Origin: Planctomycetaceae bacterium
Lineage (GTDB): Bacteria; Planctomycetota; Planctomycetia; Pirellulales; Lacipirellulaceae
DNA: 27,641 bases
Assembly (NCBI GenBank): GCA_002713555.1
Contig: PATG01000065.1
Span: forward strand, 35,876 to 63,516
Direction: 5' to 3'
Positions 17,001-25,573 of this stretch are shown piece after piece (the stretch's first letter is position 1; each line of letters starts with the position of its first letter). The notes beneath the pieces are model-generated. The model did not search any database and was not told the origin of the DNA. It saw only the letters and a program-made list of their open reading frames with translations. Position numbers and translations under genes: made by a program.

Positions 17001-20000
17001 GCCGGTGCCGTGGAGCCAGCTGGTCAAAGGGGACGTCGGGGGGGAGGCCCGTGTGCTGCGACAAGGCTGAGAGCATTGCAGCAAACAGGGGTTGCTTGAT
17101 ATTGGGCCAGGCCAGGACGGCCCCTTCGGCAAGCGTGAGTTGTGTACTACGCAGGAGGGATGCCGGGTTTGCACCAATTTCGGTACCTAAACCTTCGCAA
17201 GCATCACACCAACCCAAGCTATTATTGAAAGAAAAATGGTGAGGCGACAAGGGTTCAAAACTTCGACCACAAGAACCACAGGCCAGATGCTGGCTATGGA
17301 TTTTCGACTGCCACCGATGTTCGGGCACATCCTTTTGGACCACCAGCGTATGGAGTATGCCTTTGCCCAGTGTCAGAGCATTCTCCACACTGTCGGCCAA
17401 CCGACCGCGCGAATCAGGATTGACTGTAACACGATCAATGAGAACTTCGATATCATGCTTGCGACGACGATCGATGTTTGGCATTTCAGCCAATTCGTAC
17501 GTTTGTTGGTCGACACGAACACGTACATAGCCACTAGTACGCAGCGATTCCCAGAGTTCCTCGTAAGTTTTTCCCATCGGCAATTCTATGGGTGCCATTA
17601 AATACAGGCGCGTCCCCGCAGGCTCTGCCAGTACGGCATCGATGACTTCGTCTGAACTTTGAGTCCCTACGGGCACCTCGCAATCGGGACAAACCATTTG
17701 ACCCAAGCGAGAAAATAGAATGCGAAAATAATCATAGATCTCAGTAACCGTTCCTACTGTCGAGCGGGGCGAATGACCGGTCGTGCGTTGCTCGATCGCG
17801 ATTGCTGGTGAGAGCCCTTCAATGGATTCCACCCGTGGCTTCTGAATTTGTCCGATAAATTGCCTGGCATACGAACTGAGACTTTCGACGTAACGTCTTT
17901 GGCCTTCAGCATAGACAGTATCCATCGCCAGCGAACTTTTGCCGCTGCCACTAGGACCACAGCATACGGTGAACTCATCACGTGGAATCTTTACATTGAC
18001 ATCTTGCAAGTTGTGCTGTTCAGCGCCTTGGACCACAATTTGCGTGGCCTGTTGGACCTTTCGCCTGGTACTCGGTTTTGATTTGGCCAACGACCGGGAA
18101 TCTTTACTCAGATGAGCAGCCAACGCCAATCCTGTATGAGAGACGAGTGCCTGCTCGGGAACACTTTTCTTGTTGCTAACCTTCTGTTGTTTGCTTGCAT
18201 ACTCCACTACCTGCTCGGGTGTACCGGTGGTCACGACCTGCCCGCCATACTTCCCTCCATCGGGACCCAGGTCGATAATCCAGTCTGCCGTTTTGATGAC
18301 ATCCAGATTATGTTCGACCACGAGCACCGTATTGCCCGCATCGACAAAGTCATGCAGAACTTTGAGCAATAAATCGATATCTGAAAAATGCAACCCGGTC
18401 GTAGGTTCGTCGAGCATGTACAAAGTCTTGCCCGTCGACTTTTTGACCAATTCACGCGCCAGCTTGATGCGTTGTGCTTCTCCGCCCGAGAGCGTCGGTG
18501 AAGGCTGCCCCAGTTTGAGATAATCCAAACCCACGGCATGCAAGGTTTCAAGCTTGTTGCTGATTTTAGGAATATTCTCAAAATGCTTGAGCGCTTGCTG
18601 AACATCCATTTCCAGCACGTCGGCAATGGATTTGTTTTTGTATTGGATTTGGAGTGCTTCGTGATTAAAGCGATGGCCCTGACATACATTGCAGGTAATC
18701 CATACATCGGCTAAAAAGTCCATCTCCAACTTATTGGAACCGTTTCCACTGCATGCTTCGCAACGACCACCAGCAACATTGAAGCTAAACCGCCCCGGCT
18801 TGTATCCACGCCGCTTGGACTCGGGAAGCTGCGCGTAAAGGCTTCGAATTTCGTCAAAGACTTTAATGTAGGTGGCCGGATTGCTACGGGGTGTTCGTCC
18901 AATGGGCGACTGGTCGATTGCAATCATCTTATCCAGGTGTTCCATACCCTCAATGCGATCATGTTCGCCTGGAGTCCCTTTGCCGTTATTAAGATCACGG
19001 CGCAATGTTTCGACCAAAATGTCTGAAAATATAGAACTCTTGCCGCTGCCACTGGCGCCCGTCATACAAACAAAAGCACCCAACGGGATTTCAACATCAA
19101 TATCCTTCAGATTATTGTGCCGCGCTCCCAGAATGCGGAGTGCGGGGGCACCTTCGTCTTCGTGCGCTGAGTCTGGCCATTCAATTCTTCGCTTTTTGGG
19201 TACCTTGATCTCGCGTTTTCCCGACAAGTAGGCGCCGGTCACACTTCTCTTGGCTTTGCACACGGCTGAGACATTTCCCTCAGCAACCACCTCGCCACCA
19301 CGGACCCCAGGACCAGGACCAAAGTCAATAATGTGGTCGGCAGCCCGCATCGTGTCTTCATCATGTTCTACAACAACAACCGTATTTCCCTGGTCACGTA
19401 GTCGCTCAAGGGTTGCCAGCAATCGATCATTGTCGCGAGGGTGCAAGCCGATCGAGGGCTCGTCGAGTATGTAGAGCACACCGACCAATCCACAGCCGAT
19501 CTGACCCGCCAGACGGATACGTTGTGTTTCTCCACCCGAAAGCGTAGGCGCTGTACGTTCCAGCGACAGATAGTCCAAACCAACATTCGTGAGAAAACCC
19601 AGTCGACCTCGAATTTCTTTCAGCACTTCACTCGAAATCGTTTGGCCCGTTTTGTCGAGTTCCAGCTGATCGAAAAACTTTTCGGCCTCTTCAATCGATA
19701 ATGCGCTGACTTCAGGCAGACTCAACTTGGGCTGCTTGGCAAAGTCTGGATGCAATGCCGATAAGGTTACCGCACAAGCTTGTGGATTCAGGCGCTGACC
19801 TTCGCAATCAGGGCAAAGAATCACATTCATAAATTTTTCTAGCTTGGCTATGAGCGATTTGCTTTTAGCGCCACGGTATTTTTCCAGCAATTCAGGAATG
19901 ATTCCATCAAAGGTGCCCCCGTATTTTTGAGAATTTTTGCCGCCACGCCACGTATAGGTGATGTGCTGGTCCCCCGTACCCCACAACCAGTAGTGCTTGT

Positions 20001-21105
20001 GCTGCTCTGAGAGTTCTTCCCAGGCCGTTTCGAGCAACATCCCATCTGCTAACTCTTGCTTGCGTTCAATGGTATCTGCGACACCTTTGTAGATATGCCG
20101 TTTCCAGCGTCCCAAATCCTTCCAACCCCCTACCAACTCTATACAACCCTGGGCGAACGATTTGGCAGGGTCGGTAACCAGCTTGCTGGTATCAAAACTG
20201 AACATTTGACCCAAACCATCGCACTCGTAGCACATGCCTTGAGGACTATTGAAGCTGAACAATTGAGGTGAGGGTGGCTGAAAACTTAAACCACATTCGT
20301 TACAGGCATAGTCGGCACTAAAAAAAATGTCGGTGGGATTCTTGCTGCGTGATCGACGGTGGGTCTTGCCCTCGACGGGTTCTGCCGATTCGGGCGCAAT
20401 GATCAAACTGCCCTCACCAACTTTGAGGGCCGTTTCGACAGCCTCCGCCAACCGACTACGAATCGCCAACGTATTGGTAAGGCGATCCACGACCACTTCG
20501 ATGTCGTGTCGCATTTGTCGATCAAGAGAGAGATTGTCCGTCAGTTGAACAATCTGGCCGTCGATTCGTGCTCGCACAAAGCCTTGCTTGAGAAGATCTT
20601 CGCACAAGTCGCGATATTCGCCCTTCTGTCCGCGAATGACCGGAGCCAGTACGGCAAATTTTGCCTTCGCAGGTTGCGACATAATCCGGGCTATGATCTG
20701 CTCGCGCGATTGGGCCGTGATGGGACGCTGGCACTCCGGACAATGGCCTTGGCCAACACGTGCATAAAGCACACGCAAAAAATCGTAAATCTCGGTGATT
20801 GTTCCCACCGTCGAGCGGGGATTGCTCCCAGCTGATTTTTGCGCAATGGAGATCGAAGGGCTAAGGCCGCTGATGTGGTCAACATCCGGTTTCGGCATCT
20901 GACCCAGAAATTGGCGAGCGAAGGTCGAAAGGCTTTCTACATAACGCCGCTGCCCTTCTGCAAATAAGGTGTCAAATGCCAACGAACTCTTGCCGCTGCC
21001 CGAAACACCGGTAAGACAAATCAGTTGGTTACGTGGTAAAACCAAATCGACGTCGCAGAGATTGTGCTCGCGAGCGCCTTTGATGATGATATCGGAAGTG
21101 GGCAT
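14002..21105 (-). CDS. uvrA: Tandem-fused UvrA (excinuclease ABC subunit A) with duplicated C-terminal extension
   Basis: A 2367-residue protein, more than twice the normal ~940 of UvrA, the damage-recognition ATPase of nucleotide excision repair that loads UvrB. Two complete UvrA units are joined head to tail (about 1-1010 and 1015-1990). All four ABC cassettes look intact: Walker A near residues 35 (GVSGSGKSS), 683 (GASGSGKSS), 1052 (GPSGSGKSS) and 1692 (GVSGSGKSS); LSGGE signatures near 525, 873, 1519 and 1879; each with an L-DEP Walker B. Zinc-finger cysteine pairs (for example CNEC...CYEC, CEAC...CNVC, CGSC...CDAC, CDTC...CDTC) are kept in both units. A Lys-rich linker leads to about 350 extra residues holding two similar units beginning [11 protein letters not shown] (~2048) and [11 protein letters not shown] (~2217), which I cannot assign. 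ATG 21105 puts [11 protein letters not shown] near residue 6 as in other UvrAs; a TTG at 21138 is less likely. Chlamydial UvrA is also a tandem fusion. Confidence 0.95.
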   Translation of the reverse strand: MPTSDIIIKGAREHNLCDVDLVLPRNQLICLTGVSGSGKSSLAFDTLFAEGQRRYVESLSTFARQFLGQMPKPDVDHISGLSPSISIAQKSAGSNPRSTVGTITEIYDFLRVLYARVGQGHCPECQRPITAQSREQIIARIMSQPAKAKFAVLAPVIRGQKGEYRDLCEDLLKQGFVRARIDGQIVQLTDNLSLDRQMRHDIEVVVDRLTNTLAIRSRLAEAVETALKVGEGSLIIAPESAEPVEGKTHRRSRSKNPTDIFFSADYACNECGLSFQPPSPQLFSFNSPQGMCYECDGLGQMFSFDTSKLVTDPAKSFAQGCIELVGGWKDLGRWKRHIYKGVADTIERKQELADGMLLETAWEELSEQHKHYWLWGTGDQHITYTWRGGKNSQKYGGTFDGIIPELLEKYRGAKSKSLIAKLEKFMNVILCPDCEGQRLNPQACAVTLSALHPDFAKQPKLSLPEVSALSIEEAEKFFDQLELDKTGQTISSEVLKEIRGRLGFLTNVGLDYLSLERTAPTLSGGETQRIRLAGQIGCGLVGVLYILDEPSIGLHPRDNDRLLATLERLRDQGNTVVVVEHDEDTMRAADHIIDFGPGPGVRGGEVVAEGNVSAVCKAKRSVTGAYLSGKREIKVPKKRRIEWPDSAHEDEGAPALRILGARHNNLKDIDVEIPLGAFVCMTGASGSGKSSIFSDILVETLRRDLNNGKGTPGEHDRIEGMEHLDKMIAIDQSPIGRTPRSNPATYIKVFDEIRSLYAQLPESKRRGYKPGRFSFNVAGGRCEACSGNGSNKLEMDFLADVWITCNVCQGHRFNHEALQIQYKNKSIADVLEMDVQQALKHFENIPKISNKLETLHAVGLDYLKLGQPSPTLSGGEAQRIKLARELVKKSTGKTLYMLDEPTTGLHFSDIDLLLKVLHDFVDAGNTVLVVEHNLDVIKTADWIIDLGPDGGKYGGQVVTTGTPEQVVEYASKQQKVSNKKSVPEQALVSHTGLALAAHLSKDSRSLAKSKPSTRRKVQQATQIVVQGAEQHNLQDVNVKIPRDEFTVCCGPSGSGKSSLAMDTVYAEGQRRYVESLSSYARQFIGQIQKPRVESIEGLSPAIAIEQRTTGHSPRSTVGTVTEIYDYFRILFSRLGQMVCPDCEVPVGTQSSDEVIDAVLAEPAGTRLYLMAPIELPMGKTYEELWESLRTSGYVRVRVDQQTYELAEMPNIDRRRKHDIEVLIDRVTVNPDSRGRLADSVENALTLGKGILHTLVVQKDVPEHRWQSKIHSQHLACGSCGRSFEPLSPHHFSFNNSLGWCDACEGLGTEIGANPASLLRSTQLTLAEGAVLAWPNIKQPLFAAMLSALSQHTGLPPDVPFDQLAPRHRRIVLYGTGEEWIEVKMDSEVRRAKKKNQEKTGSTFRFQYKGLYPALEEASRLSPRLRARLEHLVDEIECSQCGGSRLRDDASSMQFAGRTIAEYCRLPLGQLFPVVQKWKLSKAEKKVAGELIREISNRLTFLVDVGLEYLTIGRQAPTLSGGESQRIRLASQVGSGLCGVLYVLDEPTIGLHPRDNQRLIQALHKLRDLGNTLLVVEHDRDVVASADSLLDFGPAAGRLGGEIVARGTPEQVASKRKSVTGPYLSGKKAIPVPKTRRIEVPGATRRKGNTKKSSQLPPNSSILRVVGARHHNLKNIDVAIPLGTLTTVTGVSGSGKSSLVQEILYAQLARMLHRAGTNPGAHDRIVGVEKIDKVIRVDQRPLGNTPTSNPATYTGLFELIRQLFAQLPEAKLRGYSARRFSFNVPGGRCDTCEGAGQICIEMHFLPDVWVDCDTCYGKRYNPETLDVRYCGRSIADVLEMSCGEALELFKNIPKIRRILQTLCDVGLDYVALGQSAATLSGGEAQRVKLASELARPDTGKTLYVLDEPTTGLHFNDIVKLLDVLHRLVDLGNTVLVIEHNLDVIKQADWIIDIGPEAGAGGGTVVAEGTPEQIVAGISQAKSGSQKKKATVKKAPRRKAPTAKVSHTALALAPVLAAGPRKERKIYDFAAADARREDDLDINQLGENVKMPWEIDGRRWHTHDRVSRAGEKCHWDGKLLDKIERRIQELGNFSETNWNSRTIVEVAAEKKSDGWFFHAITGEPWLLKLKFRTAKKTFQRDELMIDLDLKTLNDLPEIEAYSRGPRIKCKNLRGPWQEVQIAAYSRAELDTPAFWEFLEKAVQGFQKFTQRIEQKPEDVMPWKVLGRRWHLARKGFPPGKTPHWPNEVLEDLLENLGEVAGTDTNGSQFLWNNQQVVHLRVAEQREPWATVYTKRLAGVDLVLSGPAGAFATGRISALASQRTITPGEDRDQVKLRFESPADLNQGDLASFLIEHLEAVRGAAAEITTG

Positions 21106-21302
21106 TACGTCCGTATTGTTCAGGTAAGGCTTCTCCAAAAGAGAAAGCCGATTGTTTTAAAAACCAGCCCGAATGGCCTGTTGGATAAATGGCGCGAACC
21201 GAACATTATACGACGAATTCGCAAAACTCCCAAGACGACGATTTTTGACAAGTTCTTTCCCTGCCAGGGAATCGACTTCAAACGACCCCCAAAGGATCTA
21301 AC

Positions 21303-21695
21303 GTGAAAACACTCCTTTTTTGACAGCATGCTTATTTTTTCCTGTGGTAGCAGCTGTGAATGGTACGGCCAAAGAATCGCCATGTACCCCAGAGAAATGG
21401 AAAAAGGCCATTTTTCAATTCGAATTGGACGATGCTAAAAAGCCTCCTCCTCAACAAAGTTACTTATTTGTTGGCAGTTCCAGTATTCGCATATGGGACT
21501 TGCCAAAGTACTTTCCACATGAGAAACCTATCAATCGAGGTTATGGGGGTTCCGAACTGTGCGACACGACCCACTATGTGAAGCAGGCTCATTTTGAAAC
21601 ACAAACCACGTGTGGTGTTACTCTATGCCGGTGACAATGATATCGCTCGGGGTAAATCTGCCGAGCAAGTCCATCAGGGCTACAACAAACCATGA
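21303..21695 (+). pseudogene. Decayed SGNH/GDSL-hydrolase gene (two frameshifts, C-terminus missing)
   Basis: The pieces of one protein are spread over two frames. From GTG 21303, MKTLLF reaches a stop in a T6 run. One extra T would continue it into LTACLFFPVVAAVNGTAKE, a good signal peptide. The second frame (21320-21634) encodes WKKAIFQFELDDAKKPPP, YLFVGSSSIRIWDLPKYFP and INRGYGGSELCD, the first SGNH-hydrolase block. Near 21588-21592 it shifts again, back to the first frame, giving ILKHKPRVVLLYAGDNDIA and RGKSAEQVHQGYNKP before a stop at 21693. The two shifts are opposite (one base lost, one gained). The usual C-terminal third with the catalytic Asp-x-x-His is absent, and the next gene begins at 21692. 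The GSSS serine block and the GDND block are otherwise well kept, so decay is recent or partly due to base-call errors. Confidence 0.8.
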
Positions 21696-22561
21696 CAACA
21701 CACTGGACCGATTACGAACTATTGGATTTTGGTGCAGGGCGCAAACTGGAACGGTTTGGAACCTGGATCCTCGACCGTCCCTGCCCCACGGCCGTTGATG
21801 AGACACCTACAAAAAAAACACCCACATGGGCTGGAGCGACGGCCCGTTATGACGGGTCACGAGCTACGAATGGCAAATGGACACCCCGTCCCGAACATTG
21901 GCCAACGCCAACATGCATTTTGGGAACCGCTGACCTTGGCATCACCTTCGAGCTTGCACCCTTGCCTTCGGGACAAGTAGGAATCTTTTCAGAACAATTT
22001 AAGAACTGGCAGTGGATCAGCCAGCAAATTCATAAAGCGGCAAAACCCGTCCATGTCCTGAACCTGTTCGCCTACACGGGAGGCAGCACGATGGCTGCTG
22101 CACTTGCCGGCGCCAACGTAACCCATGTGGACGCTTCTAAAAGCATGGTTGCCCGCGCGCGTCGTAATGCGGAACTCTCCCAATTGGCCAAAAGTCCGAT
22201 ACGTTGGATTGTGGAAGATGCTCTCAAGTTTTGCCAGCGGGAACTCAAACGGGGAAACAAGTACGATGCAATCATTCTTGATCCACCCAGCTATGGGCAC
22301 GGTCCCAAAGGAGAAGCCTGGTCGATTCGGCGCGATTTATTGCCCTTACTCGAAATCTGCGGACAACTGAGTTCGGAAGACCGTAAGCTGATTCTATGTA
22401 CGTGCCATACTCCCGACATCGGCCCGGCAGAATTGAACGCCTACTTGTCGGACGGAATCTTCGGCCACTGTGGCCAGCCCCCCCGGAGTGGCAAGCTGTT
22501 CCTCCAAACGGCTGCGGGTCGTAAGCTATCGAGTGGTATTTTTGCGCGCTGGCCTGCATGA
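21692..22561 (+). CDS. Class I SAM-dependent methyltransferase, RlmI/RlmK-like
   Basis: A 289-residue methyltransferase resembling the catalytic half of the RlmI/RlmK family of 23S rRNA cytosine/guanine methyltransferases. The SAM-binding motif I is VLNLFAYTGGSTMAAALAGA (122-141) followed by VTHVDASKSMVARARRNAEL, and the catalytic motif IV is AIILDPPSYGHGP (193-205). The N-terminal part (YELLDFGAGRKLERFGTWIL, ATARYDGSRATNGKW) is found in a common family often annotated as an S-adenosylmethionine-dependent methyltransferase. No PUA domain, present in E. coli RlmI, is seen. ATG 21692 overlaps the terminal stop of the decayed hydrolase (ATGA), without a Shine-Dalgarno site, so translation may originally have been coupled. 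A TrmH-type RNA methyltransferase follows on the same strand after 106 bases, which fits an RNA-modification pair. The exact target base is unknown. Confidence 0.82.
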   Translation: MTTHWTDYELLDFGAGRKLERFGTWILDRPCPTAVDETPTKKTPTWAGATARYDGSRATNGKWTPRPEHWPTPTCILGTADLGITFELAPLPSGQVGIFSEQFKNWQWISQQIHKAAKPVHVLNLFAYTGGSTMAAALAGANVTHVDASKSMVARARRNAELSQLAKSPIRWIVEDALKFCQRELKRGNKYDAIILDPPSYGHGPKGEAWSIRRDLLPLLEICGQLSSEDRKLILCTCHTPDIGPAELNAYLSDGIFGHCGQPPRSGKLFLQTAAGRKLSSGIFARWPA

Positions 22562-22667
22562 CAGCAAACTTTGGCCTACAATGACGGGCTGCCCGGAGAT
22601 TTCATCCGTTCGTCATGAGTTCGCTGGCAACCATACTGCCATTCCAATCATTCTGTCAGGGTTCATC

Positions 22668-23519
22668 ATGCCAACGGAAAAAATTACCAGCCGTCAGAAC
22701 GCACGTGTGAAGGATGCGGCAAAGTTGCGAAGTCGGCGCCAACGCGAAAAGCAAAGTCGCTTTCTTATTGATGGAGCAAGAGAAATCCATCGTGCGATGG
22801 CAGCCAAGATACAATTTCTAGAAGTCTATATATGCCCCAGGTACTGCACTTCGCAGAGTGCCCTGTCGGCGCTGGAACAACTTCCAGATACCGGAATATT
22901 CCGTGCCAATGTAACTCCCGAAGTCTGGGAAAAACTCTGCTTTGGGGAGCGCAATGAGGGTCTGGTTGTTGTGGCCCAAACTCCCGAACGACACCTGGGC
23001 AACTTGAGCTTGCCCGAGAAGCCGCTGGTCGCCGTACTTGAAGGAATTGAAAAACCAGGCAATGTTGGTGCCATTTTGCGCACGGCGGACGGGGCAGGAA
23101 TCGATGGAATCATCCTGGCCGATCCGCAGACGGACTTGTTCAATCCCAATACGATTCGAGCTAGTCTGGGCACTGTGTTTGCGCCACATATCTGCACCGC
23201 AACATTGGAAGAGACCTTAGCGCAGCTCCGCCTATGGCAACTCCCCATTTTTGCTGCCCAGCCCGCAGCAGAAGCATTGTTTTACGAAATGGATCTTCGC
23301 CAAGGCGCCGTCCTGGTACTAGGCAGCGAATCGGATGGACTCACAAAAGCCTGGCAAGGCAATCAAATAACTGGAGTCCAATTGCCCATGCAAGGAATCG
23401 CCGACAGTCTCAACGTATCGGCCACTGCAGCGGTAATGTTTTATGAAGCGATACGACAGAGAGGAGTGAAGGGAGCAACTGAGCACGGTTGCCAGTGGCA
23501 AGCGGGCGCAGGGCGGTAG
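22668..23519 (+). CDS. TrmH/SpoU-family RNA 2'-O-methyltransferase
   Basis: A 283-residue SPOUT methyltransferase of the TrmH/RlmB (SpoU) group, which methylate ribose 2'-OH in tRNA or rRNA. The N-terminus (KITSRQNARVKDAAKLRSRR, FLIDGAREIHRA) is the substrate-binding domain. The three SpoU motifs follow: LEGIEKPGNVGAILRTADGAG (about 124-144, read in parts), VLVLGSESDGLTKAW and LPMQGIADSLNVSATAAVMFYEAIRQR, the last forming the trefoil-knot SAM site. The frame is open upstream to 22470, but that stretch overlaps the preceding gene and is unconserved. ATG 22668 with AGGG upstream is preferred. The last 18 or so residues (RGVKGATEHGCQWQAGAGR) are encoded by the first unit of a tandem repeat that continues after the stop, so the natural C-terminus was probably changed by the repeat. 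Its substrate is unknown. Confidence 0.88.
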   Translation: MPTEKITSRQNARVKDAAKLRSRRQREKQSRFLIDGAREIHRAMAAKIQFLEVYICPRYCTSQSALSALEQLPDTGIFRANVTPEVWEKLCFGERNEGLVVVAQTPERHLGNLSLPEKPLVAVLEGIEKPGNVGAILRTADGAGIDGIILADPQTDLFNPNTIRASLGTVFAPHICTATLEETLAQLRLWQLPIFAAQPAAEALFYEMDLRQGAVLVLGSESDGLTKAWQGNQITGVQLPMQGIADSLNVSATAAVMFYEAIRQRGVKGATEHGCQWQAGAGR

Positions 23520-23589
23520 CATTAGTAGTAGAAGGGGGAAGGGAGCAACCGAGCACTCATGCCATTCAGCATGAGAGCGCGGGGCGGTA
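23468..23589. repeat. Two-unit structured tandem repeat spanning the 3' end of the TrmH-like gene
   Basis: Unit 1 (23468-23518) and unit 2 (23538-23589) both begin GAAGGGAGCAAC(T/C)GAGCA and end in GC(A/G)GGGCGGTA. Between these shared ends the sequences differ, yet each forms a hairpin: TTGCC/GGCAA (23489-23493/23497-23501) in unit 1 and CTCATGC/GCATGAG (23556-23562/23569-23575) in unit 2. Unit 1 lies inside the coding frame and supplies its TAG stop. The arrangement fits a small structured repeat element. It converges on folD. Confidence 0.65.
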
Positions 23590-23646
23590 TGTTGGAAAGC
23601 GAGAAGGGAGATGCGGGATCGATGCACGATTCAATTGCAGCGACGA

Positions 23647-24513
23647 TTACGGTTCACCTTGCTCCAATCTTTTTGCAGCCGCCAAGGTATTTACCAGCAA
23701 CATTACCCGGGTGAGTGGACCGACACCGCCGGGAACTGGGGTGATGAATCCGGCTACTTCGTTTACGGCTGCAAAATCGACGTCGCCCGCCAGACCGTTC
23801 TCTGTGCGGTTGATGCCCACATCAATGACGGTAGCTCCTGGTTTGACCATTTCGGATGTCACAAAGTTAGGTCGGCCGATGGCCACCACCAGGATATCTG
23901 CCGATCGTGTGACCACTGGTAAATCACGCGTACGGCTATGGCAAATTGTGACGGTGGCATCCAGGCCACGCTGAGCTAGCATAATTGAAAGTGGCTTACC
24001 CACGATGTCGCTCCGCCCCACAATGACGACATGCTGTCCCGCTATGGGAATATTATTTCGTTGGAGCATCTGCTGCACACCGTGGGGAGTGCAGGGCAAA
24101 TAACGTGGACGGCCCTGAACTAGCAAGCCGACATTCTCAGGATGAAAAGCATCAACATCCTTGAGCGGATTGATCGCCTGCAAAACACTTTCGGTGTCAA
24201 TCTGCTTAGGCACAGGCAACTGAACCAGGATACCGTGGACCTGACTATCTTGATTCAATTGCTCGATCAGGGCGAGCAATTCCTCTTGGGTCGTATTCTC
24301 GGGCAGTTGATGCAAGTCACTTTGGATGCCGACTTCCTGGCAATCGCGTCGTTTGTTGCGCACATAAACTTCGCTGGCCGGGTCCTGGCCCACAAGCACG
24401 GCTGCCAGCCTGGGTGTCGCCTGCGAACTACCAACAAATTGGGCTACTTCATCCGTCAATTCTCGGCGGATGTCTTTGGCTAACGTTTTTCCATCAAGTC
24501 GTTCGGCAGGCAT
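23647..24513 (-). CDS. folD: FolD, methylene-tetrahydrofolate dehydrogenase/cyclohydrolase
   Basis: A 288-residue bifunctional FolD, which interconverts 5,10-methylene- and 10-formyl-tetrahydrofolate with NADP in the cytosol. Full-length and conserved: SEVYVRNKRRDCQEVGI contains Tyr50 and the catalytic Lys54, GILVQLPVPKQI (94-105) is the second folate motif, and KDVDAFHPENVG (118-129) carries the conserved Asp121. The Rossmann domain has VVIVGRSDIVGKPLS, GATVIDVGINR and GDVDFAAV, ending with TPVPGGVGPLTRVML. ATG 24513 gives the standard N-terminus (AERLDGKTLAKDIRRELTDEV). pgpA lies 111 bases upstream on the same strand and may share the transcript. FolD links to the translation and nucleotide theme of the window. 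The usual DVDG is DVDA here, a mild variation. Confidence 0.96.
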   Translation of the reverse strand: MPAERLDGKTLAKDIRRELTDEVAQFVGSSQATPRLAAVLVGQDPASEVYVRNKRRDCQEVGIQSDLHQLPENTTQEELLALIEQLNQDSQVHGILVQLPVPKQIDTESVLQAINPLKDVDAFHPENVGLLVQGRPRYLPCTPHGVQQMLQRNNIPIAGQHVVIVGRSDIVGKPLSIMLAQRGLDATVTICHSRTRDLPVVTRSADILVVAIGRPNFVTSEMVKPGATVIDVGINRTENGLAGDVDFAAVNEVAGFITPVPGGVGPLTRVMLLVNTLAAAKRLEQGEP

Positions 24514-24624
24514 GGTCTTGGAATGAGAGTATCAGGAAACAGGGCTTTGAAATGGAGTGATCAGGCAAAACACTCTTTCTGCCCAATACAGAATGAGCAA
24601 TTGTAATCATTACCGGCAGACCTG

Positions 24625-25125
24625 TCAGGAGGTCGGTATAAGCGGCTGGACGCGATCCATCCACAACAGTGCGTGCAAAACACCCCATGCATAGACGGCT
24701 GCCATCCAGTCGTCGGCCATGATCCCCAGTCCACCCGGCAGACGTTCGTAACGACGCACGGGCCAGGGCTTGGTAATATCGAATAGCCGAAACAACAACC
24801 ATCCGGTAATCCAGATGGCCAGATGTTTTTCGCCGATGCCCAGAAAGACCATGGGCAGGGCAGCGATTTCGTCAAAAACGATCGCTTGGGGATCTTTACT
24901 GCCTCCCAGAGCGTCCGCTGCGACTGAGCAGATCACGACTCCCGCCAAACCGATGAGCACGATGACGAATATCTGGGCACCTACCGTGGCCAGGCAGCTG
25001 ATGGCCCATGCCAGCAAGATACCCCACAAACTGCCTACCGTCCCTGGGGCTGGACTGACGAGCCCCACTCCCAGGCCCGTAGCGACCCACACTATGCCAC
25101 GACTACTCAAATTCTGATCACCCAT
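24625..25125 (-). CDS. pgpA: PgpA, phosphatidylglycerophosphatase A
   Basis: A 166-residue membrane phosphatase that removes phosphate from phosphatidylglycerophosphate to make phosphatidylglycerol. Family motifs are all visible: SPAPGTVGSLWGI (24-36), GSKDPQAIVFDEIAALPMVF (75-94) with the acidic metal-binding cluster, and LFRLFDITKPWPVRRYERLP then GGLGIMADD (111-139) with the second Asp pair. Hydrophobic helices cover about 32-50, 52-70, 86-97, 102-115 and 142-155. ATG 25125 gives the usual length. The frame extends to 25236 but the extra 37 residues (Cys-rich, polar) are not PgpA-like. The gene sits divergently to a sulfite reductase and upstream of folD. E. coli pgpA relatives are soluble-faced inner-membrane proteins, and the same placement is expected here. 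Confidence 0.93.
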   Translation of the reverse strand: MGDQNLSSRGIVWVATGLGVGLVSPAPGTVGSLWGILLAWAISCLATVGAQIFVIVLIGLAGVVICSVAADALGGSKDPQAIVFDEIAALPMVFLGIGEKHLAIWITGWLLFRLFDITKPWPVRRYERLPGGLGIMADDWMAAVYAWGVLHALLWMDRVQPLIPTS

Positions 25126-25573
25126 GATGGGGCATCGTAGGCATTCCCCACGCAACCGGCAACCTAGCGCCTGGAAAGGATGGGGGTCCTTTTCTGCGGA
25201 AAATCCCCCGCTATTGCCGAGCCAGAACACTTCCACTACTTACTCCATCCAACCCAATCTAGCCCATATGCTCCTGTCGAGCTATGATAGCCTGTGTTGG
25301 CATTTTGCCTGAATCTTGCAGGCTATATCATTGCGATCGAGCATTATTGCGATCGAGCATCGTTGCGATCGAGCGATTCCCATGGATTAGCAAGGCCTGC
25401 GATGACCGGAGTGCAAAGGCCTCGATCCTGGATGTAAGCATTCAAGCGGCAGTTGCAAACGGTCGTTCGGGATCCTTGATGCAAGGTGCAGACGCTGACA
25501 AAAAAACATGCGGGCCTGGCGGTGTAGACCGACCTGCAAACCCTAATGTACGAAAACTGTAGTGAAGACAACG
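25126..25573. other. Divergent spacer between pgpA and sulfite reductase
   Basis: About 450 bases. Its main feature is a triple direct repeat at 25331-25378 (separate entry). Open frames at 25284-25562 (plus) and 25344-25571 (minus) run across the repeat, lack protein features and are not called. No hairpin terminator is expected or seen, since both genes are transcribed away from here. Confidence 0.5.
25331..25378. repeat. Three 16-base direct repeats, TTGCGATCGAGC core
   Basis: TTGCGATCGAGC occurs at 25331, 25347 and 25363, exactly 16 bases apart, with four-base variable ends (ATTA, ATCG, GATT). Each core contains the palindrome CGATCG. The array is about 195 bases upstream of the sulfite reductase ATG and 205 bases from the pgpA ATG. 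Regular spacing suggests a binding-site array, but a simple tandem duplication cannot be excluded. Confidence 0.7.

Noticed and set aside
14002..21105. Assembly artefact as explanation of the double UvrA
   Set aside because: The two halves are well diverged and joined by an in-frame linker, and tandem UvrA is known in the related Chlamydiae.
22470..22667. Longer N-terminus for the TrmH-like methyltransferase
   Set aside because: The extension overlaps the previous gene and lacks family similarity. ATG 22668 begins the conserved domain.
25126..25236. Longer N-terminus for PgpA
   Set aside because: The extra 37 residues are polar and unlike PgpA; the shorter form has the usual length.
25284..25562. 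A 92-codon plus-strand frame upstream of sulfite reductase
   Set aside because: It runs through the triple direct repeat, has no motif, and ends just before the true start.
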